This document shows, one piece after another, positions 20,296-31,000 of a stretch of 64,000 nucleotides of DNA. Both the position numbers and the translations under genes were made by a program. Under the pieces are notes generated by a model. It ran no database searches. It worked only from the letters and a program-made list of their open reading frames with translations, and was not told where the DNA came from. The DNA is from Saccharomyces paradoxus. Lineage: Eukaryota; Ascomycota; Saccharomycetes; Saccharomycetales; Saccharomycetaceae. The stretch spans positions 434,001 to 498,000 of the forward strand of contig NC_047494.1 in assembly GCF_002079055.1 (NCBI RefSeq), in the 5' to 3' direction. How positions within the stretch are numbered: the stretch's first letter is position 1; each line of letters starts with the position of its first letter.

Positions 20296-22659
20296 ATGAC
20301 TGTTAAAGAGCATAATGAAGAAAATATTATTGGTGATGAATTACAGAATTCGAGGCAACTCTCCATTGATTGCGATTCAGTTAAAATTTCACTAAGGAAC
20401 ACATATTGGACCAAAGACTATACAACAGGTATCAAATTATTCATAAAACATATGAATAGAGAAAATGATCTGTTAATTAAAGACATCAAATTTTATAACG
20501 ATTTTGTCAACAAATTTTGGAAACCAACATTGAACAATTTACAAAAATTGGACGGAACTAATTCAATGAATGGCAGACTACTGGAAGTGATGAATAAACA
20601 ATTTAGTATAATATCAACAGAGCAAATTGAAAAAGACTGTAAAATGCCATTGCAAGAATTAAGAGATCTTAATGAGAGCTTCCTTCATGAAGCAGAAAAC
20701 GATTTGTCATCTCGTTATTCGGTTTACGTTAAAGATTTAGTTGCAGTCAAAGAAGCTTTAATTGAGTGTCAGAAAAGAGTTCAATCCATATACAAGTTGA
20801 AAAAAGTGAAGATGTCAATGGATAGTTCTTCCTCTGCTTTTGGGAATAGTGAGGATAGCGCACCTTTAACGAGATCGAGATTCGTATATGAGTTTCCCTA
20901 TACTTTAGACGAGAGGTTAAAATTTGATGATTGCAACCAATTTATGTCATTTTTGCAAGCCTTGAGGGAAAAGGTTGTTTTGGAGAAGAATGTCTTTCCT
21001 GTTCCAGGTTTGCCAAATCAAAGTTTCCAAGGCCGATCATTGGTAAAAGAATTGAAGAAACTTGAACCTAAACTAGACCTATCCTTATTTAATACCGATA
21101 GAATAGGTAATGAATTCATCCGGCTCGGTGTAATACAGGAATATTCCCTGAATTTTTACTCCAGCAAAAGTTCTCAGTTTGATCAGGAAAAATACTACTA
21201 CTGGGACAGTGAACTTATCAGTACGCAAGAGAGAAATGGTAATACTGGAATCAGGAATAAGAAATCATACGGCGACTTAACACAATCTAATAATGGACAT
21301 GAAGAAAAATCAAATGTATCATCAATCAGGACGTCTATATCCGATTGGATCCGCAAAGTTAGTCTACATGACAATGATGATAGCGATGCAGCGGGAAGCA
21401 CAGACATAAATGAAAATGAATGGAAGGGTTTAAAGCAGCAACTGGAATTATCGCAAGATAATTTTTTCGCCAAATGTTGCCAGTTGGAATATTCTAAAGT
21501 GCAGTTGGAAAAAGCCATTTATGATTATTGTAAGAATTACTCTAAGATGGAGGACGGGATCAAACGAACTCTAAGATCATCAAACAAGACCTTTCAACGA
21601 AACTGTGAGAAATTTACTGAGTCACCTGTGTGTTCTCTACAGGAAGGACACCTGCCACAGAAAAGTGACGATATAGATATAAGAGGATTTTTCCTCAGGG
21701 ATAACGGCATACCCTTTCGCAAGTGGAATATCATAGAGGCGAGTGACCCAGTCGACGCTTGCAAAGAAATCTCCATTAAAAGCGAGAAGTTTTTCTGCGG
21801 TAGTGAAATAAACAATGATCTGGCTGCCGTGGATACGTTAGAGGCAATAAAAACTATACTCCGGCAGATTGAAAAGGAACCAAATACTGAAAAAATCGCA
21901 CAAAGTTGGCACAAAGATATCGACTTTGTAAGGGTTTCAAATTTGAAAAGGGACTTATTAGGGGAATTCAAAGAATCCAAAACTATCGGAAATACAAATT
22001 CTGTAATCACTGCTCAGTTTTTCGAAAACTCGCACAGTTATGTCGCTAACGATCTCGTCGGACTCATCAAACTATGGCTGTTAGAACTACCCGATAGCCT
22101 GGTACCCTCAAATCATTACGATGATTTAGTTAAGGCAAAGAAACCGCTAATCTCCTTATGCGAACAATTTCCTACGAGCTCCTTAAGGTTTCTACAAGAA
22201 TTAGCAAACCATTTTCAAATACTCAACGATAGATCCTCACTTCCGCCGCAAACAGTGCAAGATCTGTTTAGAGACAACAGTGACATAGACATCCCATTGG
22301 CCCACCACTTCGTAAGAAGAACAGGCCTGCAGAACCCAATTGACATCAAAATCTTGTCGCCAGCACTATATACTTTCTTTATCAACCGAAGAACTGTAGA
22401 CATTTTGCAAACGCTGATCGCTAACAGCACCACGATGATGACAACAACAGCTGCGATACTCACTGAACCACCGATGATAATTATAAAGGATACAACAATA
22501 CCCATATCATCTAACCCTAAACTACCGCCAAACGACAAGGATGGGCCTTTCATACCACGACCTTTCAAGACTAGTTCTACTCCGACAACCCCAGAAAGAC
22601 CCAAACGCAAGAGCGGTCTATTCCTTCCCATTAACGTCAACGACTTCCCTCCTACATAA
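20296..22659 (+). CDS. RGD3: F-BAR and RhoGAP domain protein (YHR182W)
   Basis: This protein of the Rgd1/Rga7-like group is thought to bind curved membrane through an F-BAR domain and to stimulate GTP hydrolysis by a Rho GTPase (Rho3 in published work on YHR182W, as I recall). The 787-residue ORF has an FCH/F-BAR-like N-terminal coiled region (about residues 20-190). A DEP-like segment around QGRSLVKELKKLEP... follows (about residues 235-310), then a Ser/Asn-rich linker. The RhoGAP-like region is at about residues 430-700, with FVRVSNLKRDLLGEF carrying the likely arginine finger and LVGLIKLWLLELPDSLVP. The C-terminus is Pro/Ser/Thr-rich and ends VNDFPPT. Length is within two residues of the reference. 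Confidence 0.9.
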   Translation: MTVKEHNEENIIGDELQNSRQLSIDCDSVKISLRNTYWTKDYTTGIKLFIKHMNRENDLLIKDIKFYNDFVNKFWKPTLNNLQKLDGTNSMNGRLLEVMNKQFSIISTEQIEKDCKMPLQELRDLNESFLHEAENDLSSRYSVYVKDLVAVKEALIECQKRVQSIYKLKKVKMSMDSSSSAFGNSEDSAPLTRSRFVYEFPYTLDERLKFDDCNQFMSFLQALREKVVLEKNVFPVPGLPNQSFQGRSLVKELKKLEPKLDLSLFNTDRIGNEFIRLGVIQEYSLNFYSSKSSQFDQEKYYYWDSELISTQERNGNTGIRNKKSYGDLTQSNNGHEEKSNVSSIRTSISDWIRKVSLHDNDDSDAAGSTDINENEWKGLKQQLELSQDNFFAKCCQLEYSKVQLEKAIYDYCKNYSKMEDGIKRTLRSSNKTFQRNCEKFTESPVCSLQEGHLPQKSDDIDIRGFFLRDNGIPFRKWNIIEASDPVDACKEISIKSEKFFCGSEINNDLAAVDTLEAIKTILRQIEKEPNTEKIAQSWHKDIDFVRVSNLKRDLLGEFKESKTIGNTNSVITAQFFENSHSYVANDLVGLIKLWLLELPDSLVPSNHYDDLVKAKKPLISLCEQFPTSSLRFLQELANHFQILNDRSSLPPQTVQDLFRDNSDIDIPLAHHFVRRTGLQNPIDIKILSPALYTFFINRRTVDILQTLIANSTTMMTTTAAILTEPPMIIIKDTTIPISSNPKLPPNDKDGPFIPRPFKTSSTPTTPERPKRKSGLFLPINVNDFPPT

Positions 22660-23049
22660 CTCCATGCATGCTATATAGTAGCTACATAGTAACTACGTAG
22701 ATCACCTGGCACCTCTTTGTTCTTACGTCCTGCCTCGAGGTTGTTGCTTTTGTACCCATTATGGCTGTCGGTGTTACATTACGGTGCCTCGGTGTTACGC
22801 GGTGCTTCGCCTAGTGGTTCACGCGGCCTTGCGCTTTGGCCTTGGTGGGCCTCGAGGCTGTATTATATAAATGGGTCTGATATTCGTTAAGAGCTGTGGT
22901 ATTGTTCCTGAGCTTGTTTCTTTTTCGCACGTTTCCTTTTTCTTAGTAGGGTCCTTTATTACATAATAGAACAAATAGCCTGATATACATACGCTTGTAT
23001 TGTTGCCATTACAAAACAAAACCACCTTCTATACAAAAACTACAATAAA
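22660..23049 (+). promoter_or_regulatory. GND1 promoter with paired Stb5-type boxes
   Basis: The 390-bp gap carries two identical 9-bp boxes CGGTGTTAC at 22769-22777 and 22790-22798, on the same strand and 21 bp apart, which is two helical turns. They match the CGGNSNTA-type site described for Stb5. A TATA box (TATATAAA) is at 22864-22871. The region around 22720-22860 is unusually GC-rich for this genome. The leader before the ATG is CA-rich. GND1 is a known Stb5 target under NADPH demand. Confidence 0.75.
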
Positions 23050-24519
23050 ATGTCTGCTGATTTCGGTTTGATTGGTTTGGCCGTCATGGGTCAAAACCTG
23101 ATCTTGAACGCTGCTGACCACGGTTTCACCGTTTGTGCTTACAACAGAACTCAATCCAAGGTCGACCACTTCTTGGCCAACGAAGCTAAGGGCAAATCTA
23201 TCATCGGTGCTACTTCCATTGAAGATTTCATCTCTAAATTGAAGAGACCTAGAAAGGTTATGCTTTTGGTTAAGGCTGGTGCTCCAGTCGACGCTTTGAT
23301 CAACAAAATCGTCCCACTTTTGGAAAAGGGTGACATCATCATTGATGGTGGTAACTCTCATTTCCCAGACTCTAATAGACGTTACGAAGAATTGAAGAAG
23401 CATGGTATTCTTTTCGTCGGTTCTGGTGTCTCCGGTGGTGAGGAAGGTGCCCGTTACGGTCCATCTTTGATGCCAGGTGGTTCCGAAGAAGCTTGGCCAC
23501 ATATTAAGAACATCTTCCAATCCATCTCTGCTAAATCTGACGGTGAACCATGTTGTGAATGGGTTGGCCCAGCCGGTGCTGGTCACTACGTCAAGATGGT
23601 TCACAACGGTATTGAATACGGTGATATGCAATTGATTTGTGAAGCTTACGATATCATGAAGAGATTGGGTGGATTTACCGATAAGGAAATCAGTGAGGTC
23701 TTTGCCAAATGGAACAAGGGTGTCTTGGACTCCTTCTTGGTCGAAATCACCAGAGATATTTTGAAGTTCGATGATGTCGACGGTAAGCCATTAGTTGAAA
23801 AGATCATGGATACTGCTGGTCAAAAGGGTACTGGTAAGTGGACCGCCATCAACGCCTTGGATTTGGGTATGCCAGTCACTTTGATTGGTGAAGCTGTCTT
23901 TGCCCGTTGTCTATCTGCTTTGAAGAACGAGAGAATTAGAGCCTCCAAGGTCCTACCAGGCCCAGAAGTTCCAAAGGACGCCGTCAAGGACAGACAACAA
24001 TTCGTCGATGATTTGGAACAAGCTTTGTATGCCTCCAAGATTATCTCCTACGCTCAAGGTTTCATGTTGATCCGTGAAGCTGCTGCTACTTATGGCTGGA
24101 AACTAAACAACCCTGCCATTGCTTTAATGTGGAGAGGTGGTTGTATCATTAGATCTGTCTTCTTAGCTCAAATCACAAAGGCCTACAGACAAGAGCCAGA
24201 TTTGGAAAACTTGTTGTTCAACAAGTTCTTCGCTGATGCCGTCACCAAGGCTCAATCTGGTTGGAGAAAGTCCATTGCGTTGGCTACCACCTACGGTATC
24301 CCAACACCAGCCTTTTCCACCGCTTTGTCTTTCTACGATGGGTACAGATCTGAAAGATTGCCAGCCAACTTACTACAAGCTCAACGTGATTACTTTGGTG
24401 CTCACACTTTCAGAGTGTTGCCAGAATGTGCTTCTGACAACTTGCCAGTAGACAAGGATATCCATATCAACTGGACTGGTCACGGTGGTAACGTTTCTTC
24501 CTCTACATACCAAGCTTAG
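23050..24519 (+). CDS. GND1: 6-phosphogluconate dehydrogenase, major isozyme
   Basis: Gnd1 performs the oxidative decarboxylation of 6-phosphogluconate to ribulose 5-phosphate, producing NADPH in the cytosolic pentose phosphate pathway. The 489-residue ORF has the N-terminal NADP-binding motif GLAVMGQNL at about residues 8-16. The substrate and catalytic segments follow: [19 protein letters not shown], then [17 protein letters not shown] with the catalytic lysine near residue 185. The helical C-terminal domain ends with [15 protein letters not shown]. Codon bias is very strong. Length is as expected for the family. Long antisense ORFs across it are codon-bias shadows. Confidence 0.98.
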   Translation: MSADFGLIGLAVMGQNLILNAADHGFTVCAYNRTQSKVDHFLANEAKGKSIIGATSIEDFISKLKRPRKVMLLVKAGAPVDALINKIVPLLEKGDIIIDGGNSHFPDSNRRYEELKKHGILFVGSGVSGGEEGARYGPSLMPGGSEEAWPHIKNIFQSISAKSDGEPCCEWVGPAGAGHYVKMVHNGIEYGDMQLICEAYDIMKRLGGFTDKEISEVFAKWNKGVLDSFLVEITRDILKFDDVDGKPLVEKIMDTAGQKGTGKWTAINALDLGMPVTLIGEAVFARCLSALKNERIRASKVLPGPEVPKDAVKDRQQFVDDLEQALYASKIISYAQGFMLIREAAATYGWKLNNPAIALMWRGGCIIRSVFLAQITKAYRQEPDLENLLFNKFFADAVTKAQSGWRKSIALATTYGIPTPAFSTALSFYDGYRSERLPANLLQAQRDYFGAHTFRVLPECASDNLPVDKDIHINWTGHGGNVSSSTYQA

Positions 24520-24828
24520 AAGAAATCTACGACCTGAACATAAACCAAAAATTTAATGAAAATAGATCATCAGTTATAGTAAATTTAATTATAATAATAA
24601 ATAAATAAATCCAAATGCAATTATAAAGAGTATATGAAGTTATGTATTTTTCAAAGTGCTAAAGGTTTATAACCGAATCCCTGGAACTATCTCCATTTCT
24701 TTTTGTTTACGTAAAAAGAGGCAAACAGGCGACACAAAATGATGAAGCCAGAAAATAAAAAAATAAGTGAAAAATTTTGCAATAGTGCCTATTATCAAGA
24801 AAGAAGCAAAGAAGAAAAGCTAGCAACA
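24520..24828 (+). promoter_or_regulatory. SSP1 promoter with middle sporulation element
   Basis: GND1 terminator sequence (AT-rich, with TAATAATAAATAAATAAAT near 24590) is followed by GACACAAAAT at 24731-24740. This fits the middle sporulation element (gNCRCAAAW) bound by Ndt80. It lies about 90 bp upstream of the proposed SSP1 start at 24829. It overlaps the first ATG of the longest frame (24739), which argues against that ATG being used. Confidence 0.65.
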
Positions 24829-26544
24829 ATGAGAAGCTATGGTACATACGAGGATGATCCATCTGGGGAAATAACCTCTATCCCTCCAAAGCAGTCGAAG
24901 CAGAAAAAGCCTACCAAATTCAGGGAAAGAATGCGCAGGTGGTTACAAAGTGGGAAAAATAATGATCAACATGGGGAAGAGGATGTTCCTAAAATATTCA
25001 ACAAGAATTTCTATCCGCAAACGGGCTTGACAGCTTTTAACAATAATGACAATGGCGAGGGTCAAGATATTACAAACAATTTTTATCTGCCCAGTGAAGA
25101 CGAATCTGGTCCATTCCAAAGTAGTGTTAAAACTTTTCTAACTGGAAATAATGATGATGATCCTAACTTCCAACAAAGTCAAATTCCAAAACAGAAGTCC
25201 GAACATCCAAAATCACCTTATCGGCAAAAGCCTACGCAAGAAATAGCATTGCTGAAGGACCTTTTTGTTACTAACAAATATGATGATCCCTATTTGAACT
25301 CTTCCACAAAGTTTGGTAACATAACTTCAACATTTCCCAGTAGCTTATCATTAAGGACCGTCACCTTGCAAACAGTAAAGAAAAGAATTGATTGTATTTC
25401 TGCTAAGAAGAAAGAAGTGTGGAAGACGGAGGAAAAATTTCTAAAAGATATCCTAATGTGGCTACAAAGCTCAAACTTTGAAGATCCTGATACAATCTCA
25501 TTAATACATGAAATTGAAAAAATATTTGAAGAAGATATCCACTTTGAACAAAATGTGTCGGATTGCTTAAAAGAAATCTCAAATAACTTCGAATATGTTT
25601 GCATGAGAGAAACCCAATTAATAAACGAGGGAAATATACTGAAAAACGACTTGAAAAAGTACGCAAAATCAAGAGAGCACAAAGGTGAGAAGCATGAAGA
25701 TACTGAGGTCTTGAGAGAAAAAGTGATATCATCACAAAAATCTTTTGACGTTACAAAACGGCACTATAAGCATGCAATTTCAATAACGACAAGACAGCTA
25801 TTTATGAATTTGGCTTTTGAGTACTACGAAAATTGTTCGGATATGAAGGATATTTCGAGAAAATACTTACAAGAATCTTTGTCCACCTTACAAACTATCG
25901 ACACACTGAGTTTTTCAGAAGAATTAGAAAGAATAAGAAAGAGAAGATTTGATAAATTTTGGGCCAAAAGTAATCCGGATCTAACAAATAATATCCAGAA
26001 GTTTGTTAATATGAGAACAGGGGTGGCAGGTTTCAACGATTCCTTAATGAATCACTTGTACGGAAAACTAAGTTTCGGGGTGGCGCCACTTGAGGAAGAA
26101 TTGAAAAATTCACAGCCTGAGCTCACTGATATGCCTGAAAATATTTGGAATGAGGTTCTTTCTGATTATAATTCGATGGACGGTAATCCAATTACTTCAA
26201 ATAAGTTCTTATCTGCCAAAGAAGTTGAGCCCGATCAATTAGCCGAGCTTTTCTCTCAAGAAGAGAAAGAAGAAGACGTAAAAAATAATAGTTCCTCAAC
26301 TGCAAATGTTCAACCGGTATCACAACCTGAGGTGAAAAAGGAAAATTTGGAATCAAGTGACTCCTTGATTTTAAGAAGTACGAAAAGAAATATAAATATC
26401 AATGCCACAAGTTTGAGGAATATCTCCATTAAAAAAGCTCAAATCAAACCGGAGTCTGCAAATGATGAAAGTAAAATTCTTGCTGCGGCATTAAATGATG
26501 CAAAGCAGAATTTGGACGAAAACGTCTGGAGAAGTCCAATCTGA
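24829..26544 (+). CDS. SSP1: Ssp1, leading-edge coat protein of the prospore membrane
   Basis: Ssp1 is a meiosis-specific protein that coats the lip of the growing prospore membrane and must be removed for its closure. I chose the ATG at 24829, giving 571 residues and beginning MRSYGTYEDD. This equals the reference length, and the reference protein also begins at this point. The open frame extends 30 codons upstream to an ATG at 24739, but that ATG lies inside a middle sporulation element. The protein is hydrophilic. It has a basic N-terminal patch (KFRERMRRWLQ), a long coiled central part with many Lys/Glu residues (about residues 200-420) and an acidic, low-complexity C-terminal stretch (FSQEEKEEDVKNNSS) that differs in length from the reference. 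It is convergent with PFS1, another sporulation gene. Confidence 0.93.
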   Translation: MRSYGTYEDDPSGEITSIPPKQSKQKKPTKFRERMRRWLQSGKNNDQHGEEDVPKIFNKNFYPQTGLTAFNNNDNGEGQDITNNFYLPSEDESGPFQSSVKTFLTGNNDDDPNFQQSQIPKQKSEHPKSPYRQKPTQEIALLKDLFVTNKYDDPYLNSSTKFGNITSTFPSSLSLRTVTLQTVKKRIDCISAKKKEVWKTEEKFLKDILMWLQSSNFEDPDTISLIHEIEKIFEEDIHFEQNVSDCLKEISNNFEYVCMRETQLINEGNILKNDLKKYAKSREHKGEKHEDTEVLREKVISSQKSFDVTKRHYKHAISITTRQLFMNLAFEYYENCSDMKDISRKYLQESLSTLQTIDTLSFSEELERIRKRRFDKFWAKSNPDLTNNIQKFVNMRTGVAGFNDSLMNHLYGKLSFGVAPLEEELKNSQPELTDMPENIWNEVLSDYNSMDGNPITSNKFLSAKEVEPDQLAELFSQEEKEEDVKNNSSSTANVQPVSQPEVKKENLESSDSLILRSTKRNININATSLRNISIKKAQIKPESANDESKILAAALNDAKQNLDENVWRSPI

Positions 26545-26705
26545 AAAATAGCGAACCTAGTTTAAACAAGTATCTCACGTTATATGCTTATTGTTGTACA
26601 TTTAATATTTATCCATTCGTAAATATTTATCAAAAGATTCATACATAAATATCAATTTATTTTAATTCTACACAAATCTTGGTTTAAATATTAATTATGT
26701 CTTCT

Positions 26706-27425
26706 TCAAAATTCAAAATCTTTTTGAGAAAATTCATACTCCTTCAAATATTGATTCCTTATCAACGCTTCAATTTTTTTCTCTTGGATGTATATAATAT
26801 CAGTGTCGGTTAGCGCTTTAGAATAATCCGTCTCCATACATGATGTTTTTTCAAACGTGAACTCTGTCTCTTCCCAATCCAACATATATTCATAATCAAA
26901 GCAGTTTGTAAATAAATAGCCGTCGAACCCCACAAAAATTGGCAGCCTTTCGAGCCAGCTTTCAACTTTTTCTGAACAAGGCATGTTTTGCGTTGTCCGT
27001 GGACTGAAACATGTTGGAATTTCAAATCCAGTATTTGAATTATGCAGAATACTCCAGTTACTGAATTTGACGTCTTGATGATTAACTTTATCAAGGTGAT
27101 TTAAATATGATAAATAAGGGTTTGGTAATGGTAGCGTACCATGGGGATACAAATTTGGCAAACAATTGATTGAGGAGAGCTGGGGTGACATACTATCAGT
27201 AACTCTTCTTGGTTTTTCGTACGCAGGCCACTGTTCATTTTGTCGTCTTCTTAACGCTGGATTGAACTCAGGAAAAGTTGTATTCTGTATTTTCCCGCAA
27301 TCAGGTGGTATCTTATTAATTATTTCAACAATTGGAGAGCTGCGAAAGTTGTTCATTTTATTCAGCCTTGAAGCTTTAGTCTCCTTCAGTTCTGGAGTGG
27401 AAAGTTGTGCGTAACCTTGATTCAT
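26706..27425 (-). CDS. PFS1: Pfs1, sporulation protein for prospore membrane formation
   Basis: Pfs1 is a sporulation protein needed for prospore membrane formation at selected spindle poles. The open frame extends to 27488, but only via non-ATG codons. The first ATG is at 27425 and gives 239 residues, beginning MNQGYAQLSTPELKE as in the reference. No membrane span, signal or known domain is visible. The C-terminal half has an acidic aromatic segment (FDGYLFTNCFDYEYMLDWEE) and a Lys/Glu-rich coiled end. It is convergent with SSP1 across a 160-bp gap. A CCACAAA string on the minus strand at 27576-27582, about 150 bp upstream, is a weak match to a middle sporulation element. Confidence 0.9.
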   Translation of the reverse strand: MNQGYAQLSTPELKETKASRLNKMNNFRSSPIVEIINKIPPDCGKIQNTTFPEFNPALRRRQNEQWPAYEKPRRVTDSMSPQLSSINCLPNLYPHGTLPLPNPYLSYLNHLDKVNHQDVKFSNWSILHNSNTGFEIPTCFSPRTTQNMPCSEKVESWLERLPIFVGFDGYLFTNCFDYEYMLDWEETEFTFEKTSCMETDYSKALTDTDIIYIQEKKIEALIRNQYLKEYEFSQKDFEF

Positions 27426-27793
27426 CTCAATAGAGTTTGCTCTTCTATGGAATTTCCAAAATGCTGACACTGGTGAATAATATTTCAATGTGTAAAGTGG
27501 TAAAGACTGACAAATTATCCTTAGCCATTATATAGATCATAAGTAAATGTTTTTGTTTTCAATTATGTTTTGTAGTTTGTGGTAGTTTTTCTTTGAAAAC
27601 GACTGTGCCGGACAGAATTGCTGTCGCATTATCAGAAAAAAATAATGCGAAATGTAACACTAAGGACGGATGCTTCGTAAATAGGAGAAGACAATTTCGA
27701 CAATGAGGAGAAAAAGTTTAACCTAGCATATACTCACCAAGTGCAATCAATAATCTGGTTATGAGAAACAGATGGAAAAAAATTATTTCAAAG
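27426..27793. other. PFS1 upstream region and tRNA-Val 3' flank
   Basis: A 368-bp gap containing the PFS1 promoter. The run of seven A at 27776-27782 is the Pol III terminator of the minus-strand tRNA-Val (TTTTTTT on its coding strand). No other feature is seen. Confidence 0.5.
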
Positions 27794-27866
27794 TGTTCCA
27801 ACCGAGGATCGAACTCGGGACCTTTGCCGTGTGAAGGCAACGTGATAGCCGCTACACTATTGGAAC
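27794..27866 (-). tRNA. tRNA-Val (anticodon CAC)
   Basis: On the minus strand a 73-nt cloverleaf starts GTTCCAATAGTGTAGCGG. It has the anticodon loop CTTCACAC with anticodon CAC, reading valine GTG codons, and the T arm CCGAG-TTCGATC-CTCGG. It closes with TTGGAAC and discriminator A. The acceptor stem pairs perfectly. The B box GTTCGATCC is canonical. No intron is present. A poly-T terminator follows. It lies between PFS1 and the 3' end of KOG1, matching tV(CAC) on S. cerevisiae chromosome VIII. Confidence 0.96.
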
Positions 27867-28072
27867 AAGCTTTTAGGAGATTGTATTTTCTGCTGTATTA
27901 ACCAAGATATTGCCGACTCGCATAAAACAGAAATTTTTAACTAATTCCAGTACTTCAACTCGGATTGTTAAATTTACAACCAGGCCAGTTTCTTAGCCAA
28001 CTTTTATTATATAATAGATTATGTGTATCTATTTTCTTAATTAAATGAAGAAAAAAAGAGGAATGATATATA

Positions 28073-31000
28073 TCAAAAATAATCGATCTTCTCATCTTCA
28101 CATTTGTAGATATTTACAACAGAATCGTGAGAGTTGGTGGCCGCAATCATCATCCTATGAGGATGAAAGGCCATCGAAGATAAAAATGCATCGGATGTGG
28201 AAGAGTAGGATAGAGACGTTGGGATTCCCGTAGCGGCTAATGTACTCGTTACGCCATTGTTATGTGTGTTTTTAAAAGAATTTAAAAGATCTCCGGATGT
28301 TGTCCATATTTTGATTTGTTTAGTCCCTGTCGCAATGATCGGAGCATGCTCATGAACCTGCATGCACGTCATTGTCGTTGGTTTTTGTTGTGAACCATAC
28401 TGAGAAGTTACGTTTTGATCGACAAACGATTCCACGGGATCTTCAGACCTTATATCCCATAACTCTACGACTCCATTGGTAGCTCCACTAACCAATTCTC
28501 TGTAACCACCCCTTTGCAAATGAACGTTGTTGATCCAAACACCCTGCTTCTCATTTCCAGCTCTCCAGCGACGTATCATGGAATCTCTTGGATCCAGACG
28601 GCGGTCATATACCCTCAGGGAGCCATCTGCAAATCCTGCTACAAAGATATTACCTGCTAGCTGATCAGCCGTCAATGACGTTATTAAAGAAGATGTTTTT
28701 GCCGGAATGTCCACTTCAACCGTTTCTGTATGCGCATCCCAGACACGAATAACTTTGACATCTCCAGTGGTCAGCAATGAACCTCTTATTTGTAACCATT
28801 CAGTTAGTAAACCTGTGGATCTCGGTGTTAACAGCATATCAGTCAAGCCTCGCCAGGCTGACACAATTTTGAAAGTGTCAACATCTTGATAGTCTCTGTA
28901 TATTTTGATAACACCATCCGACGAGCCTGTCAATAAAAGAGCGGAGTCATCCTCATTAATAAGTTTCAGGTCAGTAACTTTTGTGCCAAAAGGAGTACCA
29001 TTGGAAAATTTGGACAATGTCTTTCCCTTTCCCCAATCAAACACTGTAATAGTACTTCTATCATCCGCAGTAATGAGCTGATCTTCAAACTGAGTAAACT
29101 TCATCAATTTTGGTTGACTTTTGTTGTTTAGACTAATCAATTTTTTGGACCAATTTCCATATATCGATAACTTTTTCTCTCCCTGTGTTTCTTGTATAAT
29201 TGTTTCATTCCTGTTACGTCTCCATAACCTAGCATTATATTCAACACTGCCAGGTTCATCTGACTCTTGTTTTTTCATTTGTGGTTCTTGAAAATATTCA
29301 CGTGAATAGTCTAAAAAGGTACTATTTAATGGTAATTGCAAGGGTCCAGTGTGCTTACGAAACCTTGGAGTTCCGGCTGTAGGATACAGATTATTATTAC
29401 CATTCAATAAATATAAGCCTGGGGGACCCTTTTTTGAGGTATGCGATTTCATGGAGGCATTTGATGACTGAGTATCACGGCCACCATAAGATTCACTGAA
29501 ACCAAGACTTTGGAAAAGTTTAGCTAGAGACGTCTGTATTGGATGAGATGCCTTTAGGTCATGTTGATGTTGCTCTTTCTTGGGTGTATTATTATCTACC
29601 CTCTCATTCGGCGAGAACGATCTTAAAGAACTTTTTACAAATTGAACTTGAGAAGAATTAAATCCAAATTTACCAGACTGGTTAGCTTTAGAACTTCTTT
29701 TCAACAAAAATTTTTCCATAACTGCAAATGGGCCACCAAGTTCCTTATGAACGCTTAATTCAAGCAAAATATAGTCTATAACCTGCTTGGATAGTTCCTT
29801 ATTCTCTAAAAAGGGATCTTCAGCTAGAATCAAGAGAGACTTCCAAACAGTGTAGAAAATTGAACCATGACTGACTGAATACTTATCAGAAGTATTTCGA
29901 GTATTGATATCACTTTTTTCTAACAGTTTTATTTCCTCCAACAAATCATTGAATACAACCACAATAAAAAAGTTCGAGTAGCGATTCACAATATGTGAAA
30001 AATATACGACTAGCTCCTTACGGACTAATGGTGAACCGTCATTAATTAAAGGTAGGATTGAGATTAAGTTGGCGATTTCCTGTCTTTTCAACTTCCTCAA
30101 ATCGATAATTTCCAGTTGATTTTGCATAACTTGACAATGACGAATCTGCTTTTCAATTTTCATCTGCTGCTGCTCAAGATGCTGCTGCTGCTGTTGGGAC
30201 TGCTGTTGTTGTAGATGAGATTGGTTTTGGAGGTGCTGTAATTGCGAGTGTGACTGCTGATACTGTTCTTCAAATTCTTGTTGCAATCTCAAAATTATCT
30301 CTGCGTCTTGAAATCCAGATATAAAATGTTTTAATGCAAATATGGATGCAGTTCTAACTTCAGGAACGGGATCTTTCAAAGATTTCAATAATATTTCAAC
30401 AGCGCCAGTATTCATACATACAAACCTGTCCAGGGGGTTATCAGCAAACAATAAACCGAGCAAAATAACACACCACTGTCTTAGTAGAGGTATCTCCGAA
30501 TTTTCAATATAAAAGCACAACTTGTTGACCAATTCCAAACTAAAACAATTCTTTTGCCCCAAAGGAAAATTTCGAACGAATGACGCTAAAACAAAGACAG
30601 CCATAGCCTTCTGTTCATCGGTGGTATCGTTAGAATGATAAAATGGGAGATTATTATGTCCAAAGTTGGATGTCCTATTGCCCTGCTGGCGATCATAATA
30701 TCTTGACGATGGACCATTTATGTTCTGCGATGCGGTCATTGTTAATGGATTCCCACCGTTTATCATGGCTGAGCCATTCACAGTCGAAACACCATTAACT
30801 CCCCAATCAGGTACCAACACTGTTATAAAATACATATAGCCCTTTTCTTTGATTAATTCACTTTGCGTATTTTTATAATCTATTGACATAATACGAGCCC
30901 AAATAAAAACTAGAATGGGCTTCAGCTCTGGTGCTGGACTTTGTAATAATTTTAAAACGTAAGGGAAGATACCTATTGAAAGTGACAGGTAGACTGCCCA

